From Oscillospiraceae bacterium (GTDB lineage Bacteria; Bacillota; Clostridia; UBA1381), in the NCBI GenBank assembly GCA_020860985.1, contig JAJBTG010000194.1, positions 1-9,118 of the forward strand: a DNA stretch of 9,118 bases, read 5' to 3'. Made by a program: the position numbers and the translations under genes. The notes under the pieces are model-generated. The model had not been told where the DNA came from. It did not search any database and saw only the letters and a program-made list of their open reading frames with translations. Position 1 is the stretch's first letter. Each line of letters opens with the position of its first letter. Of the stretch, positions 6,910 through 9,118 are shown piece after piece.

Positions 6910-8088
6910 TTAGTTGTAAATTTCAAGAATTTTTTCGGTGTATTCGGGTATGGCGTCATAGAAAAGCTCTCCGCAGTTTTCGCTCATTCTCCGACATACC
7001 TCTTGATTTGTATGTAAATATCTGATTTTTTCGGTTAATTCCGCGGCGTTTCCGCTTTCAAAGAGCAGTCCCGTAACGCCGTCCTCTATAAGCTCGGGTA
7101 TTCCGCCTATGCACGCGCCTATTACCGGAGTGCGCAGCGTTTGCGATTCCATAACGGAAAACGGACAATTCTCCGACCATTCCGAGGGCAGCACCGAGAA
7201 CGCCGCCTTTTCTATAATTTCATTAAGCTCCGCTCCCGATTTAAAGCCTACGCTGCGTATATTGGGAACCTCGCTTATTTCCGGCTCAAGCTCTCCCCTG
7301 CCGGCAAACACAAATTGGATTTCCGGCAAAGCCCTTGCCGCTTTTATAAGAGTACGTATTCCCTTTTCCTCGGAATATCTGCCAAAATACAGAACGTAAT
7401 TTTCACGCTCCGCGCCCGACGGCTTTATCTCGTCGATAAAATTATAGAGCGTCACGGTTCTTCCTGCCAAATCGGGATTTCTCAAAAGCTCCGTTTCCAT
7501 AAATTTTGACGGACAAACCACCTTATCAATAACCCTGTATGTATGCCTTTTCCTGTAAATCCACGACTCCGCCGCGCCTATGGCGCTGCGCATAAGCGAG
7601 CCGTGTACACAACGGTTTTTTACGCACTCACCGAATTTTCCGTTTCCGCACCTGCGGCACAAACCGTCTACATAATCGTTTTTCATGCGATGATTGGGGC
7701 ATACAAGCTGAACGTCATGCGCGGTATATACTATCGGAATATTGTGTTTTTTTATTTCGTACAGTATCGACGGCGTAAGCTGATAGTTAAAATTATTCAG
7801 ATGCACAACATCCGGTTTGAATTTTTCAATAATCTCACGAATTTTTTTTGCCGCCTTAAATGAATATATTATCGAGAACGGATATGTTATATATTTTACG
7901 GACGGTTTATGAAAATCTATATTGGACGTATACGCTCCCGCACTGTTGGAAACCACATTGCGCTCGTCATACATCCCGAAGTATTCCACCTCATGCCCCA
8001 TATCCTCAAGGTATTTCCCGAGCTTTAGCATATATGTTTCCGCTCCGCCCCTGGGATATAAATATTTATTCGCAAATAATATCTTCAT
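6910..8088 (-). CDS. GT4 family (GT-B) glycosyltransferase with a cysteine cluster
   Basis: This 392-aa protein has the full GT4 layout. The N-terminal Rossmann domain begins MKILFANKYLYPRGGAE with the glycine-rich loop at 13-16. HLNNFNYQ (97-104) and TAHD (122-125) follow. The C-terminal domain has LYFGRYSEEKG (233-243) and the donor-binding E-x7-E, E306 to E314 in ENCPFSVME. Five cysteines at about 130, 144, 147, 155 and 160 sit in an insert after TAHD, spaced like a possible metal site. Such enzymes add a sugar from a nucleotide donor to a lipid-linked acceptor at the inner face of the membrane. I chose the ATG at 8088 although the frame is open to 8133: a promoter overlaps the upstream codons, GGGGCGG lies six bases before this ATG, and the family begins at this methionine. 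The gene opens the biosynthetic operon. The donor and acceptor sugars cannot be told. Confidence 0.88.
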   Translation of the reverse strand: MKILFANKYLYPRGGAETYMLKLGKYLEDMGHEVEYFGMYDERNVVSNSAGAYTSNIDFHKPSVKYITYPFSIIYSFKAAKKIREIIEKFKPDVVHLNNFNYQLTPSILYEIKKHNIPIVYTAHDVQLVCPNHRMKNDYVDGLCRRCGNGKFGECVKNRCVHGSLMRSAIGAAESWIYRKRHTYRVIDKVVCPSKFMETELLRNPDLAGRTVTLYNFIDEIKPSGAERENYVLYFGRYSEEKGIRTLIKAARALPEIQFVFAGRGELEPEISEVPNIRSVGFKSGAELNEIIEKAAFSVLPSEWSENCPFSVMESQTLRTPVIGACIGGIPELIEDGVTGLLFESGNAAELTEKIRYLHTNQEVCRRMSENCGELFYDAIPEYTEKILEIYN

Positions 8089-8118
8089 ATAAGTCCGCCC
8101 CATTCTCTGTACTAAATA

Positions 8119-8147
8119 ATTGTACCATGACAATTTATGTGTGTCAA
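8119..8147 (-). promoter_or_regulatory. near-consensus sigma-A promoter of the glycosyltransferase operon
   Basis: On the minus strand there is TTGACA (8147-8142), exactly 17 bases of spacer and TACAAT (8124-8119). This predicts a transcript start near 8112 and a leader of about 24 bases to the ATG at 8088. The transcript start rules out the longer reading of the glycosyltransferase from 8133. Confidence 0.8.
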
Positions 8148-8152
8148 CATAT

Positions 8153-8186
8153 AAAACCGACTAAAAATACACCAAAACCGACTAAA
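8153..8186 (-). promoter_or_regulatory. 13-bp direct repeat, 21-bp period, likely activator site
   Basis: AAAACCGACTAAA occurs twice on the plus strand, at 8153-8165 and 8174-8186. In the direction of transcription this is TTTAGTCGGTTTT. The copies are perfect, sit on the same face of the helix (21 bp, two turns), and the nearer one ends five bases before the -35 box. Tandem repeats with this period next to -35 are typical of activator sites, including those of LytTR-type response regulators. The identity of the regulator is inference. Confidence 0.6.
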
Positions 8187-8191
8187 GCACC

Positions 8192-8213
8192 AAAAAAAAG
8201 CAGTCGAAACCTG
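8192..8213 (-). terminator. weak candidate terminator after the hydrolase gene
   Basis: Seven bases after the hydrolase stop, the transcript has CAGGUUUCGACUG. It can fold into a short stem with one bulged G around a UUCG loop, and a C plus eight U follow. The stem is only about four pairs, so termination may be partial. Confidence 0.3.
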
Positions 8214-8219
8214 TTTTCC

Positions 8220-9098
8220 TCAGTTGGCAAAGCTTCTACGATTCGGTTCGATAAAATCGCATATTCTCCTTGAAGCCTTTCGGCTCTCCATGAATATGCC
8301 TATAATTGCCCAGTCGTGGCACAATCCCTCACCCTTGTGTATCTCAAGGGGTATATTGTATTTTTTAATCCTCTCGATTAGCTCCGGTATGTACGGATAA
8401 AATATTTCATTTGTTCCGTAGTAGAGCAATATCGGCGGGAAGCCCGTGTAATCCGTATATGTCGCGCTAAATTCCGGCGTTGCCGCGTCAAGTCCGCCGC
8501 TCCAATATTTTTTGATAACGTCAAGAGCCTTGCAGGACATAATGAAATCCTTGTCCTCAAGTGCCTTCATTTTGTCGTCGTTCTTTTCAACTCCGGTTCC
8601 GGGAGAAATCATAACTATGCCGCCCGGCTTTTTCGCGGAACGCTCGCACATACTTGTACCGAGCGAAACACCCGCGCTGTCGCCGATAACGGTTATATCC
8701 TTCGGGTCGTGCCTTTTCGTAACGTCCTCATAGAAAGCGTCCAGCCACGCCGATGCCTGCGGCAGTGTATGCTCCGGCGCAAGCGGATAAAACGGAAAAT
8801 ACAGCGTAGCGCCCGTATTCTTCACAAGCCTTGCCGCCATACGGTAATGAAACTCCGTCGGGCAAATCATTCCGCCGCCCCCGTGAATAAATAAAATTAC
8901 CTTGTTCCCCGTTGTTCCCCGCGGCTGTATTTTAAAAAGCGGTCTGCCGTTAAACTCTGTTTTTCTCACATTAAATTGCTTATACAAAAAATCCGGAACA
9001 TCGTCCGCTCGCCACTTTTTTTGAATGTACTCAAGCAGCTCCCGCTCGGGAAGCTCATACTGTTTTTTTAAATCAATCCTTTTAGCCAGCATCTCCAT
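8220..9098 (-). CDS. alpha/beta hydrolase, hormone-sensitive-lipase-like esterase
   Basis: This 292-aa protein carries the marks of the HSL (family IV) esterases: the oxyanion-hole motif HGGGG (72-76), YPLAPEH (104-110), the nucleophile elbow GDSAG (139-143, Ser141) and a C-terminal catalytic His in GLCHDW (His261). The acid position appears to be Glu231 in YGTNEI and not the more usual Asp. No signal peptide is visible, so it should act in the cytoplasm on small esters or acylated compounds. A role in removing acyl groups from polysaccharide precursors is possible but not shown. The ATG at 9098 has no clear ribosome binding site, and the frame stays open to the right edge, so the true start may lie upstream of the window. 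Its link to the downstream operon is uncertain because a separate promoter intervenes. Confidence 0.85.
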   Translation of the reverse strand: MEMLAKRIDLKKQYELPERELLEYIQKKWRADDVPDFLYKQFNVRKTEFNGRPLFKIQPRGTTGNKVILFIHGGGGMICPTEFHYRMAARLVKNTGATLYFPFYPLAPEHTLPQASAWLDAFYEDVTKRHDPKDITVIGDSAGVSLGTSMCERSAKKPGGIVMISPGTGVEKNDDKMKALEDKDFIMSCKALDVIKKYWSGGLDAATPEFSATYTDYTGFPPILLYYGTNEIFYPYIPELIERIKKYNIPLEIHKGEGLCHDWAIIGIFMESRKASRRICDFIEPNRRSFAN

Positions 9099-9118
9099 TA
9101 AGCTGTATGTTAAACTCA

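Noticed and set aside
8089..8133. Longer start of the first glycosyltransferase at 8133, or at 8103
   Set aside because: The predicted transcript begins near 8112, so 8133 would not be transcribed from it, and 8103 would leave too short a leader. The family start MKILF is at 8088.

Overview
The window looks like part of an exopolysaccharide or capsule locus from a moderate-GC Firmicute, most likely a Clostridia-type anaerobe. This rests on strong GGAGG-type ribosome binding sites, GTG and TTG starts, sigma-A promoters of TTGACA/TATAAT type, and the Gram-positive style of the chain-length (Wzz-like) proteins. No species can be named from the sequence alone. Every real gene lies on the minus strand, so transcription runs from high to low coordinates. 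The plus-strand open frames are shadows.

There are three blocks in transcription order. (1) 9098-8220 is an HSL-type alpha/beta hydrolase, possibly followed by a weak terminator. (2) A near-consensus promoter at 8119-8147 has a perfect 13-bp direct repeat with a 21-bp period just upstream. It drives a GT4 glycosyltransferase (8088-6910), a second GT4 glycosyltransferase broken by one in-frame TAA (6828-5716), a hexapeptide-repeat acyltransferase (5688-5041) and a polytopic O-antigen-ligase/polymerase-like protein (5081-3801). (3) A second promoter at 3763-3792 drives two related Wzz-like membrane proteins, of 466 aa (3719-2319) and 601 aa (2332-527). The 601-aa protein carries a C-terminal GGDEF-like domain with lost catalytic residues. 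An acidic, repeat-rich protein follows (511 to the left edge, truncated) and was recoverable only by reading the minus strand to the boundary.

Together the genes suggest a repeat-unit polysaccharide pathway: glycosyltransferases build the unit on a lipid carrier, an acyltransferase decorates it, a Wzy-like protein polymerises it, and the Wzz-like pair sets chain length or couples export. No flippase, priming transferase or tyrosine kinase lies in the window, so the locus continues outside it. The points most worth a second look are the Wzz-like/degenerate-GGDEF fusion, the repeat-flanked promoter, the nonsense codon in the second glycosyltransferase, and the acidic repeat protein sharing the copolymerase operon.
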